Assembly: GCF_020283565.1 (NCBI RefSeq)
Contig: NC_060064.1
Coordinates: 3,556,001-3,620,000, forward strand
Length of the DNA stretch: 64,000 bases
Direction: 5' to 3'
Origin: Trifolium pratense
Taxonomy: Eukaryota > Streptophyta > Magnoliopsida > Fabales > Fabaceae
Position numbers and translations under genes: made by a program. The notes under the pieces are model-generated. The model ran no database searches. It was not told the origin of the DNA and saw only the letters and a list, made by a program, of their open reading frames with translations. Numbering within the stretch: the first letter of the stretch is position 1; the number at the start of each line of letters is the position of its first letter. Positions 33,746-45,531 of the stretch are shown piece after piece.

Positions 33746-34694
33746 AAGACTAGTTAAGGTGAAGTAAGAGGTTCACTTTAATCTACCTTACAAAATAGTT
33801 GCATAATTAGGGACTAAACTTATACATTACATGAAGAAATTAAAGACACATATGTTTTGGGAAATTGTTGTTTGATAATATTTGTTTCAACGAACCATGT
33901 TCTAAATTTAAATGCCAAAACACACCACCACATCAACACTCATTCAAGCAATTTCACAAACAGGTGGTGCACATAAATCAAACTCTATGCCCTAAATTCA
34001 ATAAAAATCCCAAATTCATGTAAATTAAGACAGAAAATGAATCACGAAAATTGATTCGATCACAAACGAACACCACCATCAATTGAATGGATTGAGAGAA
34101 TGAAAGGGATTCAAAACTTACTTATAATGTCTTTCATTCGGAATTTACGATCCAAATACTCCCCTACTAGCGTCTGACTTGAGTAAGAATGGAAGGGAAT
34201 CGAAGGGATTGAGATTGAGATTGAGAGAACCGAGTAATTGAAGTTGTGAGAATTGAAGGGATTGAGAGAACCAAGTAATCGCTTCAGATAAACCCTAGAC
34301 GGTCTAAAACAGTCCAAGCAATCTCAACGCAAAATTCTTTTATATATTTCCTCTTCGGACTGTAGAATCCGAACGTTCGCGTTTCTGGAGCGCAGAGGCC
34401 AAACATAATTGGGTTTGGATTGTAGACTCCAAACCAACGTATAATCAAAATTTTTGCGCACCCCCCCCCCCCCCCCAAAACGTGTTCCCATCTATAATTG
34501 GCTGGTTTCGGATCCCACGAACCAAACATAATATATTTCGGATCCTAGGATCCATAGCTTCCTAAACCCCCCAAATTCAAGGTTATTTTGGGATTTTTGG
34601 GGGGTTTAAGAGGAACATGGGGGGCGAAAAAAGCAATTTTCAAATCTGAAGTTGCCTCGGTGAAACTGACTTAACTAGGATCCAATGAGCAATC

Positions 34695-36311
34695 ATGTCT
34701 ATGTTTCCAATATTTATTCTTAGGATGCATTTTGTGAAGAGATTGTGGTATCGGACACCACTTTCTCGCAATATGTGTACTATTATTACAACACCACAAC
34801 TGAACTACATGATTAATACTTACATAGACAACAACAATGTAAAACAAGCTCACAAACTTTTGGAAGAAAACCCTTTATCTTGCAACATCGTTTCCTGGAA
34901 CATGATTATGACTACATATGTGCAACACAATCAATTTGGTCTCGCTCGTGACCTGTTCGATAAAATGCCCCATAAAGACGCCGTTTCATGGAACATTATG
35001 CTCTCTGGTTTTCATAAAACCAGAAACTCAGAGGGACTCTACCATTGTTTCTTGCAAATGGGAAGAGCTGGTGTAGTGCCCAATGACTACACTATCTCCA
35101 CATTGCTCAGAGCAATTATTAGTACCGAGTTGCATGTTTTGGTTCGTCAAATTCATGCTATGGCATTTCATTTGGCACTCAACTTGAATGTGTTTGTTGG
35201 GTCTTCTTTGATCAGAGCTTATGCGGGATTAAGGGAGGAAGAAGCTTTAGGTCGAGCGTTTGATGATATATTGATGAAAGATGTTACATCTTGGAATGCT
35301 TTGGTTTCCAGTTATATGGAATTGGGAAGAGTTGTTGATGCTCAAACAACCTTTGATCAAATGCCTCAAAGAAACATAATTTCTTGGACTACGTTGGTGA
35401 ATGGTTATGTCAAGAACAAGCAAGTTAACAAAGCTCGGTCTGTTTTTGACAAAATGAGTGAGAGAAATGTGGTTTCTTGGACGGCAATGATTAGTGGGTA
35501 TGTGCAAAACAAGAGATTTATTGATGCATTGAAGCTTTTTCTTCTTATGCTTAAGACTGAAACTCGTCCCAATCATTTCACATTTTCAAGTGTATTGGAT
35601 GCATGTGCAGGCTGTTCCTCTCTTATAATGGGGATGCAGGTTCACCCGTGTATCATCAAGTCTGGCATACCAAATGATGTTATCTGGTTGACCTCACTTG
35701 TTGATATGTATGCAAAATGTGGCGATATGGATGCAGCATTTTGTGTTTTTGAGTCCATTAGGAATAAGAATTTGGTATCCTGGAATGCAATAATTGGAGG
35801 TTATGCAAGCCACGGGCTAGCTGCACGAGCACTCGAGGAGTTTGATAGGATGAAAATTGTTGGTGCTACGCCTGATGAAGTTACATTTGTGAATGTGTTG
35901 TCAGCATGTGTGCATGCTGGTCTTGTTGACGAGGGTGAAAAGCATTTCGCTGTTATGCTGACCAAGTATGGAATGCAAGCAGAGATGGAGCATTATAGTT
36001 GCATGGTGGACCTATATGGAAGAGCAGGGAGATTTGATGAAGCAGAAAAATTAATCACGAATATGCCATTTGAGCCTGACGTGGTGTTGTGGGGTGCATT
36101 ACTTGCAGCTTGTGGCCTGCATTCAAATTTGGAACTTGGAGAGTATGCTGCTGAGAGGATTCGCAAATTGGAGAGCAATCATCCTGTTTGTTACTCAATG
36201 CTTTCAAAGATCCAAGGTGAGAAAGGAATATGGAGCAGTGTGAATGAATTGAGGGACAACATGAATGAAAGAGGAATAAAAAAGCAGAAGGCAATTAGTT
36301 GGGTTGAGTAA
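34695..36311 (+). CDS. PLS-class pentatricopeptide repeat protein, E type, intronless
   Basis: 538 aa in one exon, typical of plant PPR genes. These proteins act in mitochondria or plastids and bind organellar transcripts, most often for C-to-U editing when they carry E domains. The first 40 or so residues are basic and hydrophobic (ILRMHFVKRLWYRTPLSRN), compatible with a transit peptide. Repeats run from about residue 45 to 440, with the recurring core VSWNAMI/VSWTTLV and FDKMP (DAVSWNIMLSGFHKT, NVVSWTAMISGYVQNKRFID). An E motif follows (PFEPDVVLWGALLAACGLHS). It ends AISWVE, without a DYW domain. The start could be the ATG at 34695 or the one at 34725. A MULE ends 44 bp upstream, so core promoter and 5' UTR probably include transposon sequence. 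Which RNA it targets cannot be told. Confidence 0.9.
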   Translation: MSMFPIFILRMHFVKRLWYRTPLSRNMCTIITTPQLNYMINTYIDNNNVKQAHKLLEENPLSCNIVSWNMIMTTYVQHNQFGLARDLFDKMPHKDAVSWNIMLSGFHKTRNSEGLYHCFLQMGRAGVVPNDYTISTLLRAIISTELHVLVRQIHAMAFHLALNLNVFVGSSLIRAYAGLREEEALGRAFDDILMKDVTSWNALVSSYMELGRVVDAQTTFDQMPQRNIISWTTLVNGYVKNKQVNKARSVFDKMSERNVVSWTAMISGYVQNKRFIDALKLFLLMLKTETRPNHFTFSSVLDACAGCSSLIMGMQVHPCIIKSGIPNDVIWLTSLVDMYAKCGDMDAAFCVFESIRNKNLVSWNAIIGGYASHGLAARALEEFDRMKIVGATPDEVTFVNVLSACVHAGLVDEGEKHFAVMLTKYGMQAEMEHYSCMVDLYGRAGRFDEAEKLITNMPFEPDVVLWGALLAACGLHSNLELGEYAAERIRKLESNHPVCYSMLSKIQGEKGIWSSVNELRDNMNERGIKKQKAISWVE

Positions 36312-38570
36312 TCTCCCTCTGTAAGTTCAGTCAAGTGATAAAAATTGTGTGCAATTCAGACAACTGTATTCAATTCAGACAAAATTAGGGTTTAATCTGA
36401 TTGCCAATTTGCCGCAAATTCCTTTAAAGAAAGCTTTTCGGTATAGTGATGATTATACCGAAGCCTACAAGTGTAAAGCAATTGGAAACCCCATGTATAT
36501 GTCAAAGCCATCAGAGAAATGATACAGAGTACCTTTTTCCTTTCTTATATTTTACATATATAGTTGGAATTTTTGAAGTTGTGACTTACTTCATTTGAAG
36601 TTGCTTTGTTTCAAGATGAAGTTAATCAATCCATAATTATAAGATTATTGTTTTGTTGAGTTCTTGTTTGAGTTACTGGTTATTTGGGTGTTTTGTTACC
36701 TTTTTTTTTTTTTAAAAAAAAAAGATGCTTCAATAGTTCAATCTATGCTTTATACCCCCCTTGTGACCTGTGCAATTACTGAATACTGGTCTTGTTGTCT
36801 TGTTATAACTTATGAGTCAGCTGTCATCCCATTGGAGGGACCTCAGCTGGAGCCAATAGCAAATCCAGCATTTACCGTGTTTGATCCAAAGGGAGAGTAA
36901 TAGGCCTAAGAGAAACACCACTCAACCAAGGATATTGTCCGGTTATTATGTCAGCAACAAATAGCTTGGATTCAACAGATTCTATGAGTATGAATCAGCT
37001 AGTTTGTTATGAAATTATGAATTCATTTGCACTGAATATCCATGATAATTTAGTCTTTCCTCTTCTATATCTAATTTCTTAGGAGTATATTTGTCTTAGA
37101 TTTCAGAATTCCATTCTTAATAGGTCTGGTGCGAAAGGCTCTCATATAGGGTCATTATAAGTTTTACTCAAGATTTTGAACAGAAACTTGTATTGCTTAT
37201 TGTGTTTTGAAGGGTGAAGTCAAAATTGTATCATGTATAAACAATGTCAATTTGTCTTGCACATTCTTCACCTTGCAAACAAATAATCCTGCATCAACAC
37301 AAGTTGGTTATTTTTGTTATGCATAAAACTTGTTGATTTCTTTGGCAGGGCAAGGCCGAGCATCTTTTCCAGATGCCATGGTAAGCATTGCTCTCATTAT
37401 TCCTCTTGTGATTGTCTCAGCAAAAGTAACAGAAGTAATCAACAGTTGGTCACATCTTCGCTATCAAGCTTCTGCAATGCAATAAAAAAACAAAGAGAAG
37501 ATTTTCCGCTTCATACTGCAACTAAGCATGAAAGTGATGACTATGGTATTTTCGACTAAGAAACAGTGCTGCAAGTGTTATATTTTATTTTTCCTACGTG
37601 TTAGACTAGCCCATGTGACACAGTAATTATTCACGATCATTTATATTATATCCTACTATTAGTTGCACAACATTATTATTGTAGTTTGTGGCTCTGCTGT
37701 TGTTTAGTAGGTAAGTGTATTGTTGTTTTTCTTGCTGTTTTAGGCTGGGTAATTTTTTTGTTGTTGTTGCTGTTAGTGCTAAGCTCAAAGGAAATAATGA
37801 TTTTCCAATCTTCATTTTTGCTTTGAGTTCCCACTTTTGACACAACTTTTCCATGCTTTGTCATAGAGGGAAGCTGCAATAAGCAATATCCGATCACTGT
37901 ATTTTTTCTTGTCCCGTAACAAAATGACCTTCACATTCTATGTAGTAGATTCTACTCTTGATATCATGTTTCCAACAGCACTGTCGCTTTGGTATGTGTT
38001 TAACTTTATAGGGGACAGATTGAAATTCATCAAAGACAGCCGTAAAATAGTAATTAATAGTGTCACTTGGTAAGAAAAACATGTCAAAGATTTGAGAGTG
38101 AGTGAAGAAATTGCATACAAATTCATAGTTAGTAATATGAAACAAATTTTCAATTAACCTCTTATATTTATTATCTACTATTTATATATGAGAACCGTTC
38201 AAAATTCAAGGTATCTGCTATCATCTAGTTTGTTTTTATTTTTGGTTCACATATTTTCTTTTCATGTTTCTAAGGATTCTGCAAATGAAAAAACAAAACC
38301 TTAGCAGACCAGAAACACACACTACGTATTGATAGACAGAGACACAATTCTAAAACCATATCATAAATACATTGGTAACTGTGGTGTAACTGCTTACATG
38401 ATACATGTTTAAGTTTACAAATGATGGTCTTATGCATATATATCCAACTATATTAAGAAGGAATGAGTGATCATATTTTAATAAACTAGTTTACAAAGAC
38501 AGTGCTATGTGATCAGTAAAAAGTACAAAATTGCAATGAAGAATCAGCATGCATTGCATTGAAATGCAGC
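36312..38570. other. Downstream region of the PPR gene and intergenic
   Basis: No gene is supported. Short open stretches at 36760-36900 and 37349-37560 look exon-like in composition, but I could link them to no family. They may be spliced 3' UTR of the PPR gene or old gene debris. The rest is AT-rich. Confidence 0.4.
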
Positions 38571-40000
38571 CTAGGTGGAGAATGTAACATTGAGAATATC
38601 CGGAAACTTCTCTTTGATTGCAGCTTTCACACCTGATCCAATTGATTCAGGTCCGACATACGCCACAACACAATCACCACCTTCAACAGATAACACTTCC
38701 ACGCTACCTCCGTAATTCTTAATCGCCGGCCTCAATATCTCTAGATGATTATTCACCGCCTAAAAACCAAAAATTGAAGAACCAAACATCAACTAACATT
38801 CATCATTTTCATTTCATTTCTACACCTATCCATATAATTGGATATTAATTAGAATTAATTGCTTAGTATTAGTTAGTTTAGGATCAATGATAGAAAAATT
38901 GATTTTAGAATTGATACTTTCATTACATATAAATGTATTCTTTTTTGCATGTGTTAACCCTCCAGTTCTCAGAGGCTCTTGTTATCGGAGTTCGATTATC
39001 GGAGTTCGATCGAGTGGTAAATTCAGATACATATGAATGTAATTTTAACTAGTACTCCCTCTAGTACTTTTTTTTTTGTTTTCACCCTCTGGTTCCTAGG
39101 GGAAGGGGGGCCCTAGTAGTCCAGAGTACGGAGCGAGTTCTGGCATCAAGTGATTCCAGTCCCCTCCCAAATGCAGTTGCGGGGATCGAACCGTGGTACT
39201 CCCTACCAAGTCCAGCGTCAATCACCACTGAACCAACTAACATTTGATCCCCCTGATCCTTGATATAAGTTGACTTTTTAGATACATTGAAAAATGAATG
39301 TATATAGTCTATAATATAGTTTAGATACATTAATTTTTCAATATATCTTCTTATATTAACACCCGGAGGGAGTATAACTAACTAACTAACAAATGATCAC
39401 AATTAGTATAACTAACAACTAATCACAACTAACTTTTAACTACCTTAAACACGTATTAAAGTAATTCTAATTAATATCCAATTATATCTAACAACCTAAA
39501 ATCAAAAGTGAAAAATGAAAATTAGTGACCTCAACGGTAGTTTCTCTTGCTTGATCATCATCAAAAACTTGAACAATATCTTTAATAGAATCACCAAATT
39601 TTTCCTTAAGAACACGTTCGATTCCCATTTTCATCGTCGTGGTTGAGCTAGGACAACTTTCGCAAGCTCCTTGTAGCTTAAGAGAAACGACGCCGTTTTC
39701 AACCGACACAACGTCGACGTTTCCTCCGTCAGAGATGAGGTAAGGACGAACATCTTCAAGAACGAGATTGACGTTAGAAGCGGTTAGGTCGAATTGCTTG
39801 GCGGAGTATAATCCCGGCGAAGATTGGTTCTGGCTAGCGGCAGAGACTAAACGGATTACCGTGGTTGAAATTTTACTGCTATGCTTTGGATTGGTGAAAT
39901 TGAGATTGTTCGTGTGGTGGTGATTGTGTAGTTTTTGTTGGCAACTGAAATTCAATTTGGTTCTTATTGTTAACGAACAAATTTGAGTTAGAGTCGCCAT
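38571..40000 (-). CDS. NFU1: NifU-like scaffold protein, plastid NFU1 type, two exons
   Basis: Carries and delivers Fe-S clusters to plastid apoproteins. Exons on the minus strand: 40000-39530 and 38759-38571 (GT-AG, phase 0), giving 219 aa. Residues 1 to about 62 are Ser/Thr/Asn/His-rich and low in acidic residues, as in a chloroplast transit peptide. The NifU C-terminal domain follows (VNLVLEDVRPYLISDGGNVD) with the cluster-binding CX2C at Cys113/Cys116 (QGACESCPSS). A second, CX2C-lacking NifU-like domain follows (HLEILRPAIKNYGGSVEVLS, VGPESIGSGVKAAIKEKFPD), as in plant plastid NFUs. Assignment to NFU1 rather than NFU2/3 is from memory. A TGGGCC site II motif lies about 117 bp upstream. 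The single intron holds a SINE and a Stowaway-like repeat. It appears intact. Confidence 0.92.
39068..39241 (-). mobile_element. Chimeric SINE in the NFU1 intron
   Basis: On the minus strand the 5' part is a family A SINE (A box TGGTTCAGTGG, B box GGTTCGATCCC). The 3' part (about 39085-39120), CCCCTTCCCCTAGGAACCAG then AGGGTG, instead matches the tail of the different SINE at 49600-49725. The join gives a two-family composite. The T-run at 39067-39079 is its tail. A Stowaway-like repeat follows at about 39245-39375, ending in CCCGGAGGGAGTA. Confidence 0.55.
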
Positions 40001-40142
40001 TGGTGGGGTTACCGGAGTTGAGTTGTTATGGTGGGTGCGTAATGCTCACTGCCAATTATTTATTTATAAAATAAAATTTAAATTTAAATTTTATCAAAAA
40101 AAATCAGTGGTTTTTATGGGCCACCGTGGTAGCCCAACTGAG

Positions 40143-40338
40143 GATGTTTCCCCAACGTATTTTTTATATCCCCTAAAAATTCAATTTTGCTTTTGATAAA
40201 AACTTCGGTTAATAGAAATTGAATTTTTTTTTAAGGCAAAAAAAATTCGATTCATAGGAATCGAAGTTTTAATTGAAGGGAAAAAAAGTAAAATCCAGAG
40301 AGGAAAAATATACGTTGGGGGCCTAAAGAGAAAACATC
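40143..40338. mobile_element. 196-bp MITE with 9-bp target duplication
   Basis: Ends GATGTTTCCCCAACGTATTT and, inverted, ATACGTTGGGGGCC ... AAAACATC. Flanking 9-bp repeats CCAACTGAG at 40134-40142 and 40339-40347. The body has an internal inverted pair around TTCAATTTTGC / GAATCGAAGTTTTAATTGAA. It is a Mutator-type MITE 140 bp upstream of the NFU1 start codon. Confidence 0.75.
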
Positions 40339-41244
40339 CCAACTGAGTCTAATATTTGGGCTTTGGGTTATCGATGTGTTTTGCGTGTTTGGGCTGGCTG
40401 CTTATCGGTTCATTGCATGATTTGCATCCCTATTCCCACCCTCCTGTCCCATTAGCAATAAATTAGAATCATGATTTTATTTTATACTTTTTCAAATGTC
40501 TTTAACATAATTGATACATTTATCATAAATTTCTTTATACTTTTTCTCAAAAAATAAAATGAAATCTCTAGAATCTAGATCATGACCTTTTTTGAGTTGT
40601 TTGTATGCGTTCAACCTGCCCAAATTATTCATAAGGTTTAGATCAACTAACAATCTTAATATTGTTAAGCTGAACACTTTTACCGGCATTATGAAGTATT
40701 TTTTTAGTAGTGTTTATCACTTTATCTTTAAAATAAACTTGCACCACTCGGTGATCCTACCTTCAAACTCAAGAAGAAGCTGAAGGTTGGTTTATGATTT
40801 GATTAGTGTTTGTTAAATTTTGTGGGCAGAATTTCCATTTCGGGTTGAAAACGACAGGGTTTGGTTTTATGATAGTGAGTAATATTCTAAATTGTGATTT
40901 CACTTGTCTATACTTCAATGGTAAACAAAATAATTAATTAAATGAGAAAAAAAAGCAAATCATTGAAATCAAGCTGTTGCAAAGTGCAAATCAACGGGCA
41001 AGGCCCACGTAATGGTCGTAGTTAGAATTAGATTAGAGTAGTATACGTGATAAAACTAGTTCTTTAAAAGTATAAATTAAGTATACATAAACTTAAATTT
41101 ATATATCACAAAATAATTCTTAAACAGATTTTACTTATATGGATTAACGGATTTTCTTTCTCCTATAAATTAGAGAATTATTATCGATTTTTTTATACAT
41201 AACTAACAATAAATTGGTCGAAATAGTAAAAGTCTTATCAATCA

Positions 41245-41392
41245 TTAGTTGGTTTAGTGATGATTAGCGCTGAATTTGGTAGGGAGAATCACAGTTCGAT
41301 CCAACGCAACTGCGATTGGGAGAGAGCTGAAACCACTCAATGTCATAACTGACACCCGAGCCAAATTAAATTGGTAGTCAAAGCTTAAAATA
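41245..41392 (+). mobile_element. tRNA-derived SINE, family A (plus orientation)
   Basis: TTAGTTGGTTTAGTGATGAT (A box region) and CACAGTTCGATCC (B box), followed by the family body GGGAGAGAGCTGAAACCACT. The only plus-strand member of family A seen in the window. Confidence 0.6.
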
Positions 41393-41629
41393 GTCATACG
41401 TGTGATTTAGATTCCTATATAGTCTCACCAAAAGAACACAGTCAATGCTGAACATTTTACAGTTTTAGTAGTTGCCTAACTTGTTTAGAAGAGCTAGGAC
41501 CATAGTATCTCTGATATTGTGAACCATATGAAAAGGAGATGGTATGATCACATGAATGTAATAAATGGAATTAATTGTGCAAGACTTTCAACCACCCCAA
41601 CCCAATTATAGCTCAAATTGTTTTATTAG

Positions 41630-42015
41630 AGCATCTCCAATGGAGATATCACTTTATGTATCATACCTTAATAACAAATGGTCCCTACAATATCATGTAA
41701 TATTTATGCAACCCATATAATGTAATATTATACATTAATCTCTAATGGTGATACCACTTTTTGAGTATCATACATTAAAGACACACGGTAATGTTTTGAC
41801 ATATATGAAAGTTATTACATTGAATTTATATACCAAAAATAAAAATAATAATAACATTAAATTGATGATACGGTACCTCATTTAAGGTACCGGTATCATC
41901 AATTTTGATACCATTTGTGTCACGTCATGAAACTCCAATGATAAAAAAGTTAAGGTACCATATCATTAGTCTATGAAACTCTCTTAGATACCTTTATTGG
42001 AGATATATAATAAAT
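41630..42015. mobile_element. MITE with GAGCATCTCCAATGG terminus
   Basis: It begins GAGCATCTCCAATGGAGAT, a widespread plant MITE end, and closes near 42005 with ACCTTTATTGGAGATAT. The interior has repeated GGTACC/GTATCAT motifs in both orientations. The target duplication was not resolved. Confidence 0.45.
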
Positions 42016-42082
42016 ATAAACTCTCCATCATCTTTCATATCATATAGGCCTTCAATTCATTCATTTTCATGTTGCATGTCTT

Positions 42083-42490
42083 TCTAATACACGCCTATCC
42101 GAAGAGTGTCTATTCAGAAGTCATAATTTACTTGGCATTCTCTATTTTGTTCCTGGGGGTGCTTGGAACCCGGTTTCCACACATACCAGTAATTGTTTTT
42201 TCACATATAAATATAAATTAATTAATGTCTATTATTTGCTTTGGTTACTGGAAGTTATATATTATGCAAAACCTTAGTTTAGTTTTGTCACTTTTACTTT
42301 GAAAATAATATCATAATAAAGGACAAACATATACTTAATATATTAGTGATAAGTTATACCATTTTTAAACAACTTTGACATCATCATTCATTCTATTTAA
42401 TTCAACTTCACAGATAAGGACTAAGTTGTAGGACATCAAAAAGTGCTTATCTTGCTCAAGTTTCATACAGTATAGTAATAGTAAAGAGGA
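42083..42490 (+). repeat. Upstream region of LACS copy A, duplicated at 62.0 kb and in part at 56.0 kb
   Basis: 42083-42490 matches 62013-62418 almost base for base, and 42188-42433 also matches 56004-56249. It therefore belongs to a segmental duplication that includes the promoter. The duplicated block begins near ACGCCTATCCGAAGAGTGTC. Confidence 0.8.
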
Positions 42491-44008
42491 ATGAAGAGTT
42501 TTGCTACTAAAGTAGAAGAAGGAAGAGAAGGTACAAATGGCAAGCTATCTGTAGGTCCGGTATATCGTAACCTTCTATCCGAAGATCAATTTCCACCGTC
42601 CGATCCTGATCTAACTACTGCTTGGGATATTTTCAGGTATATTCGTGCAAAAATTTGAAACTCAAGTGAAAGACTATAGATTCTAATCTAATAAACTTAA
42701 CCATATGTAAAATGTTGCTTTTAAAGTGCAGTTGTCGTGAATACAACCGCATATGAGGTTACAGACTGCAATTTAAAACTAAATGACACTTTTTCTTGTA
42801 ATGATTGTAGTGAGGCTGTGAAAAAGTATCCTCAAAACCGTATGTTAGGATGGCGCGAATATGTTAATGGAAAGGTATTTTTGTAACAATATTCATTTTT
42901 TTATGTGTTCATGTTGTAGACTCTAAGACAAGAAAATTGATTTTTAATCTATTACAATATAAGAAATTTCATTACTATGGAAAAATCAGATTTGCCCTTG
43001 CCTAAGAAACTGCCACCTGTCCGAATTGAGGGTATTTGTTGTCCAAAAAATTGCTAACCAAACCAGAATGAAAAGTAACTGAGCCATATGGCTCACTAAC
43101 TGAGCCGGTTACTGGTTTTGTGAGACAAATAAAGTCTTTTAGGTGAGCCACGGTTGAAAATCAACCAAATCAGTTACTTTTATATAAATAAAAAATTAAA
43201 AACAGTATCACATGTTATGACTGCTTTATGTCATGTCACTCTGTCATAGAAACTTTATTTTCTTTTACATTTTCATTCAAATTCAAATCCAAAACATTTT
43301 CCCACTCTTTGTAACTTTCATTTCATTATATACCCATTTGAAATTTATATCACTTCCTCTCATCTTCTTTCTTTGTTCTTATTCTTTCTCCTCATTTTTA
43401 ACTATATTTTTTCTAACTTGATTATGTTGTATTTTGCAGAAATGATATTTTTCTCTATCTAACAAACAAGAAGATGAAAAACTTCATGCTACACAAAAGA
43501 TTAAGGTATGAAAAAAAAAACTTCCACATTTAGCTTTTATGCAATTTCTTCATAAATAATATCATGTCACTTTATCATCTAACTTTTTTTGTTTCTCCAT
43601 TTTTTTATCTTCATCTCTTCAGCAACTACAAAAAAAAAAAAAAAGAACATGAGTAAGTTAATAATGCTGAATTTTATTCATATATATCACTTCTACTAAT
43701 TATAAAACTTACTATTATTTTCAAGGTCACAATTATTTTGTATAAATTTGTTAAAAAAAAAATGCTTGATGTTATTTTTTTAAAAAAAAATTCTTGCTAT
43801 TTCTCACTTTTAACAAAATTGATGAAGAAAATTAGATAAAATAACAAATCTGAAACTGGAAATTATTAGAAGATAAAAAATAGAACAGTTTGATTATTTT
43901 AAAAGTTTTAATTAGTAGGAACTTAAAAAAAGAACAAGAATACAAGAGTGAAGATAAAACAACAAAGAGATGCCACAATGTACTAACAATTTATGTGTTT
44001 CTTTTCAG

Positions 44009-45202
44009 AATGCATACCAAGAAAGAAAAACACGGGAAGCAAAACACTTTCAAGAAATGAAACAGGAAAACAAAGCACATACCAAGAAATTGGAAGAACT
44101 TGTATCTGGTAACATTTTTTAGTGATTATACAGCATTTATTTTTTATTTTCAGATCAAAATTAAATTAAATACTACATACATAGAAAAAAATATGAATAA
44201 AAAATAATTAGATCTACAAAATAAAAGAAAGAATCATATACCAAGCAAATAAATAAACGGAGAATGAAAGTGAGATATGGGTTACATTGGTATATGAGAT
44301 GCAATGAACTTTTTTATTTTGTGGGTCTCAATGAGCATACAGCTGTTCTTTGATGACATGTGCATACAACTATTCTTTGATGACATGTGATTAGTCAGGT
44401 ATGGTAGTAATATGGTAGTAATGCACAGTAGAGGTGCAACACAGTTGAGGTGCAGGTTGCAGGACAAAATAAGAAATATTATTATTTCTGTTTAAATTAA
44501 AATTACAGTTAATCATAGATTTTGAAACAACCAAACATATTCTAAAAATATTCATATTACAAGTAAACAATATTTATACAAAAATTCATGAAAATGTTAA
44601 TTTTATTTACTAAGGAAAACGATAGATAAAATAATTATTTTAAAAATATCTCAAAATGGATTAAAAAAAAAGAGTAAAAGTAAACAAATTTAAATAAAAA
44701 AGAGCAATTAACATTAAATAAGAGGAATATGAATATAAACAGATCCAAAAAGAAACAAGTCAATAACAAAAAAAATATAATTATTTCAAAAACTTTTGTA
44801 GGATCTAAAATCTAAAAGGAAAAAATTACAACCACAAGGTTCTGCGATTTTATTTTATTTTTGATAAATTCTTAAACATGAAAAAAAATTAAAACGATCT
44901 AATATGATATAAAATTATGAAAAATATAAGCAGATCAAACACCAATATTGATTTACAAACATATGCATAAACTACTAAAATACTAGATCTGATCTTTTGT
45001 TTTTGTCTCTAATATTGTTGATGCATGTATGACAGGAGAGGAGAAGAATGAAACCACACCACCAAATTGGGAAAAAAAATATCCAATAAGAAGCTTACAT
45101 GATGAATGTCATATTAATGAGTTCAAAGTTGACCGGATTGGAGCTTTTGTGGCGGAGCTCTGGTGTGAACCTCACAAAGATGCCAAAAAAATACAGATTT
45201 AA
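44009..45202 (+). pseudogene. Captured two-exon gene end inside the Helitron (unrecognised)
   Basis: Exon 44009-44108 (NAYQERKTREAKHFQEMKQE ..., coiled-coil-like, ending in SG) is followed by a GT-AG intron and exon 45036-45202 (TTPPNWEKKYPIRSLHDECH, FKVDRIGAFVAELWCEPHKD), ending KKIQI and TAA. The phase is preserved across the junction and the frame is open, so this is a genuine gene 3' end picked up by the element. A possible further exon lies upstream at about 43440-43505. I do not recognise the family. No start codon or promoter is evident. Confidence 0.45.
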
Positions 45203-45447
45203 ACTAGATATGATTTTTTTTATTCTTTTGATGTCTTTGATTCCTTTGTTGTTGGTCTGTAGAGAGAGTTGTTCATGGCTTCATCATAGGTGAACAGTTG
45301 AAGGTTGAAAAATGCACATCCATTAATTTTCAAGATTGCTCCTTTTTAAAATACACTTTAATATAAATATAGAGGAGAAAGAGAGCATAAAAAAATATGT
45401 ATTTTATTTTGTCAAAGTTTACTGGACGGAGGGGGCGACGGCCGGAA

Positions 45448-45531
45448 TGATAGCGGCAGCTAGGGTTTTCAAAGGGAATGTTAAGAAACTTCAACGTGAG
45501 AGAGAAACAAAATCTAAAATGTTTAAACAGG
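45448..45531 (+). pseudogene. Second captured exon inside the Helitron
   Basis: MIAAARVFKGNVKKLQRERE then TKSKMFKQ, followed by a GT donor (CAG|GTAATG) at 45532. GC-rich relative to the rest of the Helitron and exon-like. It may be the first coding exon of a captured gene; family not recognised. Confidence 0.35.

Larger units (their letters stand above)
32111..34641 (+). mobile_element. Mutator-like element (MULE) with TIRs and 9-bp target duplication
   Basis: The terminal inverted repeats read GAAAATTGCTTTTTTC followed by a C-run and CATTGTT or CATGTTCC at both ends. The flanks carry the identical 9-bp AAATCTGAA (32102-32110 and 34642-34650). The element is 2,531 bp and contains a truncated transposase ORF plus arrays of short subterminal repeats. 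It inserted 44 bp upstream of the PPR start codon. The perfect duplication and recognisable TIRs suggest moderate age; the missing catalytic domain makes it non-autonomous. Confidence 0.88.

Noticed and set aside
34461..34476. 16-base C homopolymer as a biological signal
   Set aside because: It lies in the right end of the MULE, and such runs vary by slippage and are prone to sequencing error.
36664..36900. Open frame of 78 codons downstream of the PPR gene
   Set aside because: The N-terminal part is low-complexity and no family was recognised. It is more likely 3' UTR or chance.
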